This document shows, one piece after another, positions 7,563 through 13,220 of a stretch of DNA of 23,502 bases; the first letter of the stretch is position 1; each line of letters begins with the position of its first letter. A program made the translations under genes and the position numbers. Below the pieces are notes generated by a model, which saw only the letters and a list, made by a program, of their open reading frames with translations, was not told the DNA's origin and did not search any database. Source of the DNA: a virus; IMG/VR virus record IMGVR_UViG_3300042556_000768, positions 1 through 23,502 of that record, one strand, 5' to 3'.

Positions 7563-7724
7563 ATGAACAGAGAAGTAGACGTTAAGATTAACCAATTAAT
7601 GAAAGAAAAGACTCATTTAGAAGCTAGGCTTGAGTTGATTGTAAAGGAATTACGACTTACTGTACTTAAAAATAGTATCACAAATGTTAATGCACATCAT
7701 ACAACTGACCGAAGAGGAAGATGA
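7563..7724 (+). CDS. Small helical ORF (53 aa), unknown
   Basis: The ORF reads MNREVDVKINQLMKEKTHLE and continues as a charged amphipathic helix up to about residue 35, with a basic end (TTDRRGR). Heptad-like leucine spacing suggests a short coiled coil. It overlaps the next gene by 41 bases in a different frame. The promoter box ends two bases before its ATG, so a transcript from that box would start at or past the ATG. If so, the second in-frame ATG at 7599 (41 residues) would be the real start. I do not recognise the family. Confidence 0.4.
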   Translation: MNREVDVKINQLMKEKTHLEARLELIVKELRLTVLKNSITNVNAHHTTDRRGR

Positions 7725-7956
7725 AAGCTATGATTTCCAGGATAATTCTGAGGAATCGGATGCTTATATCAACATCTATCAGGTGGCGAGTGTAACGGCT
7801 GATGAAGAAAATAGTGATAGGTGTTTTGTATATATGTCCAATGAGGATTACTTCTATGTAAACGAATCTATGGATAGTTTTACTACAAGGTATCAAGCAG
7901 TCCTTTACGGATCAGTATTGACAAAGTTTTATGACACTAGAAATAGTCATAATTAA
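7684..7956 (+). CDS. Acidic small protein, FlbD-like pattern, unknown function
   Basis: This 90-residue acidic protein starts MLMHIIQLTEEEDESYDF; the second ATG at 7690 is an equally good start. The pattern I-x-LT, then YINIYQVASV, then VYMSNEDYFYVNESMDSF resembles the beta-rich FlbD-type arrangement (LT...N..I..V......V.ES...), with an acidic insert after residue 10. The resemblance is a visual impression and may be convergent. The gene lies alone with its small partner in a separate rightward unit between two terminators, opposite the leftward early genes. Strong acidity would also fit a protein that mimics DNA or binds a basic partner, but nothing shows this directly. Confidence 0.55.
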   Translation: MLMHIIQLTEEEDESYDFQDNSEESDAYINIYQVASVTADEENSDRCFVYMSNEDYFYVNESMDSFTTRYQAVLYGSVLTKFYDTRNSHN

Positions 7957-7999
7957 AATAGCTCTCATGTGTGGTGTGTGATTGTGTGTAGTTTTGGTT

Positions 8000-8028
8000 A
8001 ACCCTCAGGTAAAATCTGGGGGTTTTTT
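8000..8028 (+). terminator. Rho-independent terminator, rightward
   Basis: The stem AACCCTCAG (8000-8008) pairs with CTGGGGGTT (8016-8024) over a seven-base loop, with one G-U pair. A T6 run occupies 8023-8028. It ends the small unit at 7563-7956. Confidence 0.85.
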
Positions 8029-8122
8029 ATCGCTCATATAAAGTTCATTTATCGATCATAAAAGGTAGTAAAACTACTACTTTTTGACTTATGTTTTATT
8101 GATATAAGTCAATTTGATACAT

Positions 8123-8153
8123 AAAAAAGACGCTACTAAGAATAGCAGCGTCT
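8123..8153 (-). terminator. Rho-independent terminator, leftward (end of early operon)
   Basis: On the minus strand AGACGCTGCT pairs with AGTAGCGTCT over a six-base loop (ten pairs, one G-U) and is followed by a T6 run. In plus coordinates the arms are 8128-8137 and 8144-8153 and the A-run is 8123-8128. It lies 27 bases past the last leftward gene and faces the rightward terminator at 8000-8028. A weaker GTAGT/ACTAC hairpin flanked by A and T runs lies between them near 8070-8095. Confidence 0.85.
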
Positions 8154-8179
8154 AACTATTAAACTACAAACAAAACATA

Positions 8180-8362
8180 CTACTTTTTGTTATACTGATT
8201 AGCTCCGTAACCGATAGTTACTGCTACAGCTATAACGTATAATGCTCTTTCATACCAAGCCCACATTGTTGGGTTATACTTATTGATAATGAAAGCAAAC
8301 GGTAGATACAAACCTACTAATAAAAGTGATAAGTTGATTAAAATATCTTTATATATTTTCAT
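8180..8362 (-). CDS. Small two-TM protein, unknown
   Basis: This 60-residue protein begins MKIYKDILINLSLLLVGLYL and has two hydrophobic segments, about residues 8-27 and 37-54, joined by a short loop (NKYNPTMWAWYER). It ends in a polar tail (NQYNKK). It is the last gene of the leftward block, 27 bases before the terminator and nine bases after the preceding gene. The topology would suit an inner-membrane protein such as a superinfection-exclusion factor or an early-expressed holin-like protein. No family was recognised. Confidence 0.55.
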   Translation of the reverse strand: MKIYKDILINLSLLLVGLYLPFAFIINKYNPTMWAWYERALYVIAVAVTIGYGANQYNKK

Positions 8363-8371
8363 GTCGATAGA

Positions 8372-8626
8372 TTAAAATGGCAAACTTTTGCCACTTGGTT
8401 TATAATCACCTGCTTTAAATGTATCCATTTCGCAATAGAAATCACTTTGTTCAGGTCCTGCGTTCTTTTTGTCTTTGATAAGGATAGAACACCATCCTTT
8501 GTTAGATGCTGCGAACTCGTTTAGTTTCTTTAAGTCCTCTGGACCGAATGATACTTTTCTGAATGATCCGTAAGCTGATCTAAGTGTGAAACATCTTCCT
8601 AAGAAGTTCTCTTTTTGTGTTGCCAT
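8372..8626 (-). CDS. Small phage protein (84 aa), possibly nucleic-acid related
   Basis: The protein reads MATQKENFLGRCFTLRSAYG, then FGPEDLKKLNEFAASNKGWC and SILIKDKK, ending GDYKPSGKSLPF. Small proteins with a ‘DLxxLxxxxxxxGWxxxxIKxKK’ centre and an ‘FKP’ tail are common in phage early regions beside nuclease and helicase genes. I cannot assign a function. The beta-like centre and lysine clusters would allow a ssDNA-binding or inhibitor role, but this is a guess. The leader ACAAAAATAAC before the ATG is of the A-rich SD-less kind used throughout the block. Confidence 0.55.
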   Translation of the reverse strand: MATQKENFLGRCFTLRSAYGSFRKVSFGPEDLKKLNEFAASNKGWCSILIKDKKNAGPEQSDFYCEMDTFKAGDYKPSGKSLPF

Positions 8627-8647
8627 GTTATTTTTGTTTTGATTATT

Positions 8648-8980
8648 TTATTTGTTATTTGTGCCTTCTACTAGTCTTTTTTGTCTATCTTTTGTACGAG
8701 CATCTTGCCAATGTATTGCTTCTTCAATTTTTGTTATTGTTAAAGCATTTTCTCTGCAAGGAAATGATTCATTTAAACTTTCAAATAAGTATTTTGTGTA
8801 CTTTAATAAATCTAAGGCTTGTACACCATTAACACCTACTTCTCCAATTGGGTCTGATTGAATTGTAAAACTAACTATTGGTGCTATACCTTTAATATCT
8901 TCTTCATTTTGTATAGTAATAAAAGAATTTACTTCTTCATTTACTTGATACTTAGCTAGTGCTTTTGAAACGTGTCGCAT
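8648..8980 (-). CDS. Acb2/Tad1 hairpin-like protein (candidate anti-CBASS/Thoeris sponge)
   Basis: This 110-residue protein has an N-terminal beta-type part (APIVSFTIQSDPIGEVGVNG, residues 33-52), then a helix and the segment FPCRENALTITKIEEAIHWQ followed by RTKDRQKRLVEG. Two features, ‘GPIxEVGVNGxQ’ and ‘CRENAxxITKxEEAxxWxxxRTxDRxxRxVEG’, belong to a phage family widespread in tailed phages. I recall its C-terminal helical hairpin (REkslAxTKLEEAmxWA) as the Acb2/Tad1 hairpin domain, whose studied members bind cyclic oligonucleotides or gcADPR and so block CBASS or Thoeris. Family recall is moderately confident; function in this member is inferred and untested. It sits among early genes, where anti-defence genes are often found. 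Confidence 0.6.
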   Translation of the reverse strand: MRHVSKALAKYQVNEEVNSFITIQNEEDIKGIAPIVSFTIQSDPIGEVGVNGVQALDLLKYTKYLFESLNESFPCRENALTITKIEEAIHWQDARTKDRQKRLVEGTNNK

Positions 8981-8996
8981 ATTTTGATGTTTTGGT

Positions 8997-9200
8997 TTAT
9001 AAACTATTTTTAATTCCTTCTTTGAATTTCTCTAAGTATAATACAGCGTCCATAAGTTCTTGCTGTAAATGCTCAGCCCATTCTTTAGTGTTTAAGTCAG
9101 TTCTGTCTAGATTAGTTCCGTATTTAGTAAAGCCAATGTTAGCTCTATCTTTATACTTCGTAATAACAGACTCGACTATAGTGTCATACTTATTCTCCAT
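8997..9200 (-). CDS. Small MazG-like / nucleotide pyrophosphohydrolase-like phage protein
   Basis: This 67-residue protein reads as a helical ‘KYGTNLDRTDLNTKEWAEHL’ segment followed by QQELMDAVLYLEKFK. The phrase YGTxLDRxDLxxxEWxxHLxxELMDAxxYLEK is common in phages and looks like a minimal MazG/dUTPase-type helical unit, with the acidic residues E44, E48 and D51 as possible metal ligands. Active members hydrolyse nucleoside triphosphates. At this length the protein would need to oligomerise, and enzymatic function is not certain. It overlaps the upstream gene by 11 bases. Confidence 0.6.
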   Translation of the reverse strand: MENKYDTIVESVITKYKDRANIGFTKYGTNLDRTDLNTKEWAEHLQQELMDAVLYLEKFKEGIKNSL

Positions 9201-9402
9201 GCCCTTTGTATTTTCTTACTTGTTCTTTAAGTTGTGCTCTCCATTTGATATCTACTGTGCCATCATTTAAGATGTCTTCTACTAACTTAATAGTTTCAGC
9301 AGTTACAAACTTGCTTTCCTTAGGAACTACAGTAACCTTAACTTCTTTTGTAGTCGTCTTAGATACTTTTTCTGCCTTGTTTTCTAACTCTAAATTTTCC
9401 AT
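9190..9402 (-). CDS. Small charged protein (70 aa), unknown
   Basis: The protein opens MENLELENKAEKVSKTTTKE, then VKVTVVPKESKF, and ends with a helical basic stretch ILNDGTVDIKWRAQLKEQVR and KYKGHGE. The first 30 residues look disordered. It overlaps the MazG-like gene by 11 bases and follows a small basic ORF by 11 bases. I do not recognise it. The ending KYKGHGE is a faint echo of the YRRQGR end of the next upstream ORF, probably by chance. Confidence 0.5.
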   Translation of the reverse strand: MENLELENKAEKVSKTTTKEVKVTVVPKESKFVTAETIKLVEDILNDGTVDIKWRAQLKEQVRKYKGHGE

Positions 9403-9413
9403 AATTGTTGTTT

Positions 9414-9545
9414 TTATCTACCTTGTCTTCGGTATTGTTTTACATTTTTGTCTTTAGGTCCGTTTCTTTTCTTTGCCTTACCCAACCTTCTCTTCCCAAA
9501 ATTGACCTTTTTGGTCATCCCAGATGCTGATTTTGCTTTCGCCAT
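9414..9545 (-). CDS. Small highly basic protein (43 aa) overlapping nuclease gene
   Basis: This short ORF opens MAKAKSASGMTKKVNFGKRR and ends QYRRQGR, with about two fifths Lys or Arg. Its first 68 bases lie inside the VRR-NUC gene in another frame, and it ends 11 bases before the next gene. Short basic proteins ending in YRGQGR or similar recur in phage genomes, which supports a real gene; I know of no function. Nucleic-acid binding is plausible from charge only. An alternative start is the ATG at 9518. Confidence 0.55.
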   Translation of the reverse strand: MAKAKSASGMTKKVNFGKRRLGKAKKRNGPKDKNVKQYRRQGR

Positions 9546-9858
9546 TGTCTAAAAATATTGTTAAATTAATTGTTCCGTCTGATACTTGTTGACATACAAT
9601 AGATGTGCCACCGCACATACCTAAGTGAGTTAAGAACTCTATCTGTGATACACTTAATCTATCACCTATAGCTTTTATCTCACAAGCAATGAACTGACCA
9701 TAGTTCTTATGGTAACCAATGATGTCAGGTAAACCTTTCTTACCAATGAAAGACCTTCCCTTAACTGCTAGGTTATTATTCCTCCATACTTCATAACCTA
9801 AACTATCTAAATATTCTAGCATCATCTTGGTTAAGTCACTTGCTGTTTTGTATGTCAT
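9478..9858 (-). CDS. VRR-NUC domain nuclease
   Basis: This 126-residue single-domain protein has the VRR-NUC type of PD-(D/E)xK nuclease core. Visible are KKGLPDIIGY (residues 40-49, catalytic D45), FIACEIKAIGD (56-66, catalytic E60-x-K62), then a helix with Q72 (LSVSQIEFL) and a terminal GG turn (83-84). Phage VRR-NUC proteins act as structure-specific nucleases in replication or recombination, sometimes as Holliday-junction resolvases. Length matches the family. It lies three genes downstream of the DnaB helicase in the same leftward operon. The 3' end overlaps the small basic ORF. Confidence 0.85.
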   Translation of the reverse strand: MTYKTASDLTKMMLEYLDSLGYEVWRNNNLAVKGRSFIGKKGLPDIIGYHKNYGQFIACEIKAIGDRLSVSQIEFLTHLGMCGGTSIVCQQVSDGTINLTIFLDNGESKISIWDDQKGQFWEEKVG

Positions 9859-9877
9859 ATAAACGAAATTACATCAA

Positions 9878-10249
9878 TTAATCGAAACGTATCATCTCCA
9901 CAGTTGGAACTTTTACATATCTTATGCCCTCGACTATCTTAGTTTTACCCCATTTAAAGTGTCTTCTTGCCTTTATTCTAAGCATCTCAGCTCTTATAAA
10001 GTAGATTCTATCTTTAAGGTCAAAGTTAATAGCAAAGAACTCTACTCTTGTGTCTGCTATGCCACTAGGCTTACCATTATTCTCATATTCAAGCCACATG
10101 AATTTTTGCTTGAGTGCTTTTGGTTGTTGTATAACGAGGATTTTTGTGTTCCTAGCGAACAATAACAATGCCTGGTAAGTGCCATCTTTAGCCTTAGCTT
10201 GTTCTATGTCGAACTTACGAGTATTCTTATAGTTCCTATTTAAGTCCAC
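9878..10249 (-). CDS. Early-region protein (123 aa), unknown
   Basis: This basic 123-residue protein starts MDLNRNYKNTRKFDIEQAKA, then GTYQALLLFARNTKILVIQQ, an alternating beta-type middle (FMWLEYENNGKPSGIADTRV, EFFAINF) and a C-terminal lysine/arginine-rich segment (LRIKARRHFKWGKTKIVEG). A nuclease-like reading was considered, but no complete catalytic set could be placed. It lies between the VRR-NUC gene and a helix-turn-helix gene, overlapping the latter by 14 bases, so it probably belongs to DNA metabolism. Function unknown. Confidence 0.55.
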   Translation of the reverse strand: MDLNRNYKNTRKFDIEQAKAKDGTYQALLLFARNTKILVIQQPKALKQKFMWLEYENNGKPSGIADTRVEFFAINFDLKDRIYFIRAEMLRIKARRHFKWGKTKIVEGIRYVKVPTVEMIRFD

Positions 10250-10445
10250 TTCTCTTAGGTAGTTTTAGTTTCTTAGCGTAAAAGTAAAGTGTTTTAGTTC
10301 CTACGCCTATACCAACTGCTATATCTTTTAAGTCATGAAATCTAGCAGTATCATACCATGCTCTAGTTATGATGCGTTGCTTCATGTTCTCAATGTTAAG
10401 GTCTTCACCTTCTATTACTTCTACCTCGATAAATTTTTGCTTCAT
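10236..10445 (-). CDS. Small helix-turn-helix protein
   Basis: This 69-residue protein has an acidic N-terminus (MKQKFIEVEVIEGEDLNIEN) and a C-terminal helix-turn-helix-like segment: HDLKDIAVGIGVGTKTLYFY (about residues 37-56), then AKKLKLPKR. The pattern ‘L..IA..IGV...TLY.Y.KKLxLPKR’ is of the resolvase/AraC-like HTH kind seen in phage regulators and small DNA-binding proteins. It starts three bases after the DnaB stop. It may regulate early transcription or aid replication. Moderate confidence for DNA binding, none for target. Confidence 0.6.
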   Translation of the reverse strand: MKQKFIEVEVIEGEDLNIENMKQRIITRAWYDTARFHDLKDIAVGIGVGTKTLYFYAKKLKLPKRSGLK

Positions 10446-10448
10446 AGT

Positions 10449-11786
10449 TTATAGTTTATAGTCTTCAAATGTGGTTGTTTCTCCAATAAATCTAACTGCT
10501 AAGTTTCCTGTCTTGCCATGACGATTCTTCTCTACCTTAACAATCACTAGGTCATCTGGATTGTACTCTTTACCACCAATCTCTACAGGCTCTTTCATTT
10601 CGTAATAAGATGGTCTCATTAACATAATTACTATGTCGCTATCTTGTTCAATACTACCTGACTCTCTAAGATCAGACAACATTGGTAGCTTATCAGCCCT
10701 TTCTTCAACCTTTCTAGATAACTGCGATAAAGCAATAATAGGTACTTCCAACTCTTTGGCTAAGGCCTTAAGGCTTCTGCTTATAAAACTTACTTCCTGC
10801 TCTCGGTTTTGGTTTTGTTTGCCTTGTCCACTCATAAGCTGAAGATAGTCTAGGAATATTACCTTAATACCATACTTCTGCTTTAGAATAGTAGCCTTAG
10901 CTCTGAGTTGTGAGATACTGATTCCTCCAGTATCTTCTATGTAGATGGGTGCTGTGATTATCTTATCATCTGTCTTTAAAAGTAGCTTACGTTCATAGTC
11001 ATTCAAATTATTCGTTCTAAGGCGTTTTAAGGGCACTTGACTCGTTATTGACTCTAACCTTTCAACAAGCTGCTCGGAGCTCATTTCAAGGCTAAAAATA
11101 GCCGTAGGAACGTTATTTAGGATAGCTAAGTGGTAAACACTTGAAAGCATCATTGCTGTCTTACCTGCTCCTGGTCTTGCAGCTATAATACATAGGTCAG
11201 GCTTACACCATCCTGCTATCGTTTGGTTTAACTCTTGGAATCCTGTATTAAATCCTAAAAGTTCACCATTACTTGCTAAATCTCTAGCAAAGTTGATCGC
11301 CATAACTACGTCAGTTATGCTTTTTTCGTATAAATTACCATATTCAAGTAAACCTATAAGTTGACTATTTAGGTCAGAAAGTAAATCTATAGATTGACTA
11401 TCGTTGTCTAAACAACTATTCTCAGCTATTTTAAGTGCTTTATAGGCTTCACGCTTCTTATACATCTCAATAACAATCTCAATATGGGTATTAATATGTA
11501 AAGTAGAAGTTACATTATCAGTTAACTTTGATAAGTAGTAAGCACCACCTTCTCTTATTATGTCCTCATCTTGGGAGAGTTTTTGAGCTACAGTAGTAAG
11601 GTCTATAGATATGTTACTATCATACATTTCCTTAATAGCGTTAAAGATTTTTTGGTGCTTTAGATCGTAGAATATGTCAGTTTTTAGATGACCTATAACC
11701 AATGGGATAGTCCTTTTGTCTAAAAGCAATGCCCCAAGTATGTTAGATTCAATATCTAAGGCTTTTGGTAGGTTTATAGCTATCAT
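10449..11786 (-). CDS. dnaB: Replicative DnaB-type DNA helicase
   Basis: This 445-residue protein has the normal DnaB length and layout. The N-terminal helical domain spans about residues 8-105 (DIESNILGALLLD). The RecA-like C-terminal domain has Walker A ARPGAGKT (203-210), SLEMSSEQL (232-240), Walker B VIFLDYLQLM (309-318), the LSQLSRKVEER segment (353-363), DLRESGSIEQDSD (372-384) and the arginine-finger region KVEKNRHGKTG (417-427). It unwinds DNA at the phage replication fork. No polymerase or primase gene is present in this window. It overlaps the upstream gene by four bases (ATGA) and belongs to the leftward operon that starts with the winged-helix gene at 12710. Confidence 0.95.
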   Translation of the reverse strand: MIAINLPKALDIESNILGALLLDKRTIPLVIGHLKTDIFYDLKHQKIFNAIKEMYDSNISIDLTTVAQKLSQDEDIIREGGAYYLSKLTDNVTSTLHINTHIEIVIEMYKKREAYKALKIAENSCLDNDSQSIDLLSDLNSQLIGLLEYGNLYEKSITDVVMAINFARDLASNGELLGFNTGFQELNQTIAGWCKPDLCIIAARPGAGKTAMMLSSVYHLAILNNVPTAIFSLEMSSEQLVERLESITSQVPLKRLRTNNLNDYERKLLLKTDDKIITAPIYIEDTGGISISQLRAKATILKQKYGIKVIFLDYLQLMSGQGKQNQNREQEVSFISRSLKALAKELEVPIIALSQLSRKVEERADKLPMLSDLRESGSIEQDSDIVIMLMRPSYYEMKEPVEIGGKEYNPDDLVIVKVEKNRHGKTGNLAVRFIGETTTFEDYKL

Positions 11787-12067
11787 AAAACTAATTTTTT
11801 CATTACTCTCTTAATAAATTTAATCTCCGCTTCAATCTTTTTTTGTACTCTTAAAATATCTTTATCTAGATGAGTATATCCCATAGAAAATAATTCTTCT
11901 CTAACTCTTTGTAAGTCAGTATATTTAAATTCAAGTTTAAATTGTCTATCTTCTAATTGAAATAGTTTTATCATTAAATCACTTCTATATGAATTATCTA
12001 AATTCACATTGGCAATCATGCCATTTTCTGTAATTTTAATTTTGCCAAGTGTTCCAATTGGTGTCAT
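11783..12067 (-). CDS. Small helical protein between replication initiator and helicase
   Basis: This 94-residue protein has a beta-type start (MTPIGTLGKIKITENGMIAN) and a long charged helical part (KLFQLEDRQFKLEFKYTDLQ, then KKIEAEIKFIKRVMKKLVL). Position between the winged-helix initiator and DnaB, with a four-base ATGA overlap with dnaB and a one-base gap after the initiator, suggests a replication accessory such as a helicase loader or partner. No loader ATPase motif is present, so a lambda P or DnaC analogue can only be suggested by place. Not recognised as a family. Confidence 0.55.
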   Translation of the reverse strand: MTPIGTLGKIKITENGMIANVNLDNSYRSDLMIKLFQLEDRQFKLEFKYTDLQRVREELFSMGYTHLDKDILRVQKKIEAEIKFIKRVMKKLVL

Positions 12068-12068
12068 G

Positions 12069-12710
12069 TTATTTAAGTTTTATTTGTGTAGTTATTTTGT
12101 TTGTAGGTACGTTAGTAGTATTAAATTTGGAACTATTCCTTTTCCAAGTTCTTACAGTAGCCTTCCAATCTTTCATAGGGTTTTTACCTATTAACCAACC
12201 ATTAGATTCATAATGGTCTATAAAATAAGAAGGATCAAGAGTTAAAAAACCTATTTCTTTAGCATATAAGTCTATCTCATTAGCTGTTGGTCTTATAAAC
12301 TTAGTCTTCTTATAATTTAATTTACTATTAATTGTATTAGTATTACTTATAGGGGCACTTTCACCGACTTCGGCATTTATTGAACTCGGTGATTTCTCAT
12401 CTCGGATTGCTGGTGTATCATATACTACATGATTCCATCCAGTAAACCTTCCAAGCTCGTTTATCACCTTTACTGACAAAATATAGTTCTTGGTTTGTAA
12501 TCCCTTAAAAACTCTGTCTAATTGCCCCTTACTGCATCCTAATCGTTCATGTAAGTTAGTTTTATAAACTACCCAATCATGCCTCATGCTTAGTAAGTAA
12601 ATTAATAATCCTCTCTCCTCTAATGTTAATTCGACATTCCTAATAATCTCGTTGTCGATGGCAGTAAACTTTTCAGCAGATCTGCTCTTAACAATCATTC
12701 CTGTATTCAT
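12069..12710 (-). CDS. Winged-helix replication initiator-like protein
   Basis: This 213-residue protein has an N-terminal winged-helix domain: LTLEERGLLIYLLSMRHDWV (residues 28-47), LHERLGCSKGQLDRVFKGLQ (53-72), NYILSVKVINELGRF. This is the fold of phage and plasmid replication proteins that bind the origin. After a Ser/Asn-rich linker (about 115-135), a C-terminal block DLYAKEIGFLTLDPSYFIDH, then YESNGWLIGKNPMKDWKATV with RTWKRN, resembles the C-terminal region of DnaD/DnaT-type replication proteins (helicase loading). It opens the operon leading to dnaB, so an origin-binding initiator and helicase loader is the natural reading. Its start lies directly after the T-run of a hairpin. Confidence 0.75.
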   Translation of the reverse strand: MNTGMIVKSRSAEKFTAIDNEIIRNVELTLEERGLLIYLLSMRHDWVVYKTNLHERLGCSKGQLDRVFKGLQTKNYILSVKVINELGRFTGWNHVVYDTPAIRDEKSPSSINAEVGESAPISNTNTINSKLNYKKTKFIRPTANEIDLYAKEIGFLTLDPSYFIDHYESNGWLIGKNPMKDWKATVRTWKRNSSKFNTTNVPTNKITTQIKLK

Positions 12711-12714
12711 AAAA

Positions 12715-12767
12715 TAAAAAAGCCCTCAGATTTGCGGGAGTCCGTACACCCCCACGCCTCTTCGGGC
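12715..12767 (-). terminator. Terminator or attenuator hairpin in leader of replication operon
   Basis: Read on the minus strand, GCCC-GA-AGA (12767-12759) pairs with TCT-GA-GGGC (12730-12722). The two GA steps can form tandem sheared G-A pairs, and inside is a second GC-rich stem (GCG, bulged T, GGGG with CTCCCGC). A T-run (A7 at 12715-12721 on the plus strand) follows, just before the ATG at 12710. It ends the upstream leftward transcript. Because a promoter box lies upstream at 12810, it could also attenuate the replication operon. Confidence 0.7.
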
Positions 12768-12780
12768 AATAAGTTTTAAC

Positions 12781-12798
12781 TGCAAAGTACGGTTTGCA
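12781..12798. promoter_or_regulatory. Operator-like dyad TGCAAA-N6-TTTGCA
   Basis: Perfect six-base arms TGCAAA (12781-12786) and TTTGCA (12793-12798) with a six-base spacer form an 18-base dyad. It lies five bases downstream of the promoter box at 12803-12810, where the transcript should begin. This position suits a repressor or activator site. The protein that would bind it is unknown. Confidence 0.45.
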
Positions 12799-12802
12799 TT
12801 GA

Positions 12803-12810
12803 CAAATATA
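12803..12810 (-). promoter_or_regulatory. Leftward -7 promoter box for initiator/dnaB operon
   Basis: Minus-strand TATATTTG matches TAnnTTTG exactly. It lies at the end of the preceding gene, 93 bases upstream of the winged-helix gene's ATG. A TTTAG, not TTTG, is found at about the -33 distance. The leader contains the dyad, a seven-codon mini-ORF (12799-12776) and the hairpin at 12715-12767. Confidence 0.5.
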
Positions 12811-13023
12811 CTAATTTGTCTTAACTATCCTAAATATCACATCTCTTTCATTGTGCTTAAATCTACGCTTCAGTAACGGATTAAGTGACTTCTTTATTGC
12901 GTCTTGTGTGATCCTTGTATTCCTTGCTGCATGAGCTAAAGATTTAAACAATACTTCACTTTTGTCGTCAACATAAATCATCCTCACTGGTACTGAGTTC
13001 TCTAATCCTGCAATCTCCATCAT
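12811..13023 (-). CDS. Small NUMOD1-like DNA-binding protein
   Basis: This 70-residue protein has a beta-hairpin start (VRMIYVDDKSEVLFKSLAHA, residues 13-32) followed by an HTH-like segment ARNTRITQDAIKKSLNP (33-49) and a basic end (LKRRFKHNERDVIFRIVK). The pattern ‘xVLFxSLxxAARxxxITxxxIxxxL’ is that of NUMOD1-type helix-turn-helix modules, known from the tails of homing endonucleases and also found alone in phages. It could be a small regulator. Its ATG overlaps the stop of the upstream small membrane ORF (ATGA), giving coupled translation. DNA target unknown. Confidence 0.6.
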   Translation of the reverse strand: MMEIAGLENSVPVRMIYVDDKSEVLFKSLAHAARNTRITQDAIKKSLNPLLKRRFKHNERDVIFRIVKTN

Positions 13024-13136
13024 ATCTTCTTGAATTTACTAATTATGCTTAATGTTACAAATAAAAATATTGCTAGTGGTATTGATATTACTATAAACTT
13101 TACCAACTCGTATAAAAATATTATCGTTTGTTTCAT
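13020..13136 (-). CDS. Tiny membrane protein (38 aa)
   Basis: This short ORF opens MKQTIIFLYELVKFIVISIP and continues LAIFLFVTLSIISKFKKI: a single hydrophobic helix from about residue 12 to 33 with a lysine-rich end. Its stop overlaps the start of the next gene in the arrangement ATGATG/TGA, which supports real coupled translation. A leader CTACAAAC precedes its ATG, like those of other genes here. Function unknown. Confidence 0.5.
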   Translation of the reverse strand: MKQTIIFLYELVKFIVISIPLAIFLFVTLSIISKFKKI

Positions 13137-13153
13137 GTTTGTAGTTTAAAATA

Positions 13154-13212
13154 ACCACCCCAAGTTCCCTAATTACTATCTTGGTTAAAAATATTTAATA
13201 TCTTGAGGTGGT
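13154..13212. repeat. Inverted repeat with long loop between leftward genes
   Basis: ACCACCCCAAG (13154-13164) and CTTGAGGTGGT (13202-13212) pair over 11 bases with one mismatch or G-U, enclosing an AT-rich 37-base loop with further ATATT/AATAT complementarity. It lies in the gap after the gene ending at 13221. A T-rich stretch follows on the plus strand but only TATTTT on the minus. It may be a weak leftward terminator, an RNA processing site or a regulatory hairpin. Confidence 0.5.
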
Positions 13213-13220
13213 CAAAGTTT

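Noticed and set aside
8062-8096. A third terminator between the two convergent terminators
   Set aside because: The GTAGT/ACTAC stem is short and needs a bulge to extend into the flanking A and T runs; it may help termination but is not independently convincing.
8617-9457. Rightward open frames over the leftward small genes
   Set aside because: They are antisense shadows of well-packed leftward genes with A-rich leaders; their products are leucine/phenylalanine-rich without motifs.
12722-12767. tRNA or tmRNA-like gene in the GC-rich segment
   Set aside because: It folds as one hairpin with inner stem, lacks cloverleaf arms and CCA, and is followed by a T-run as expected for a terminator.
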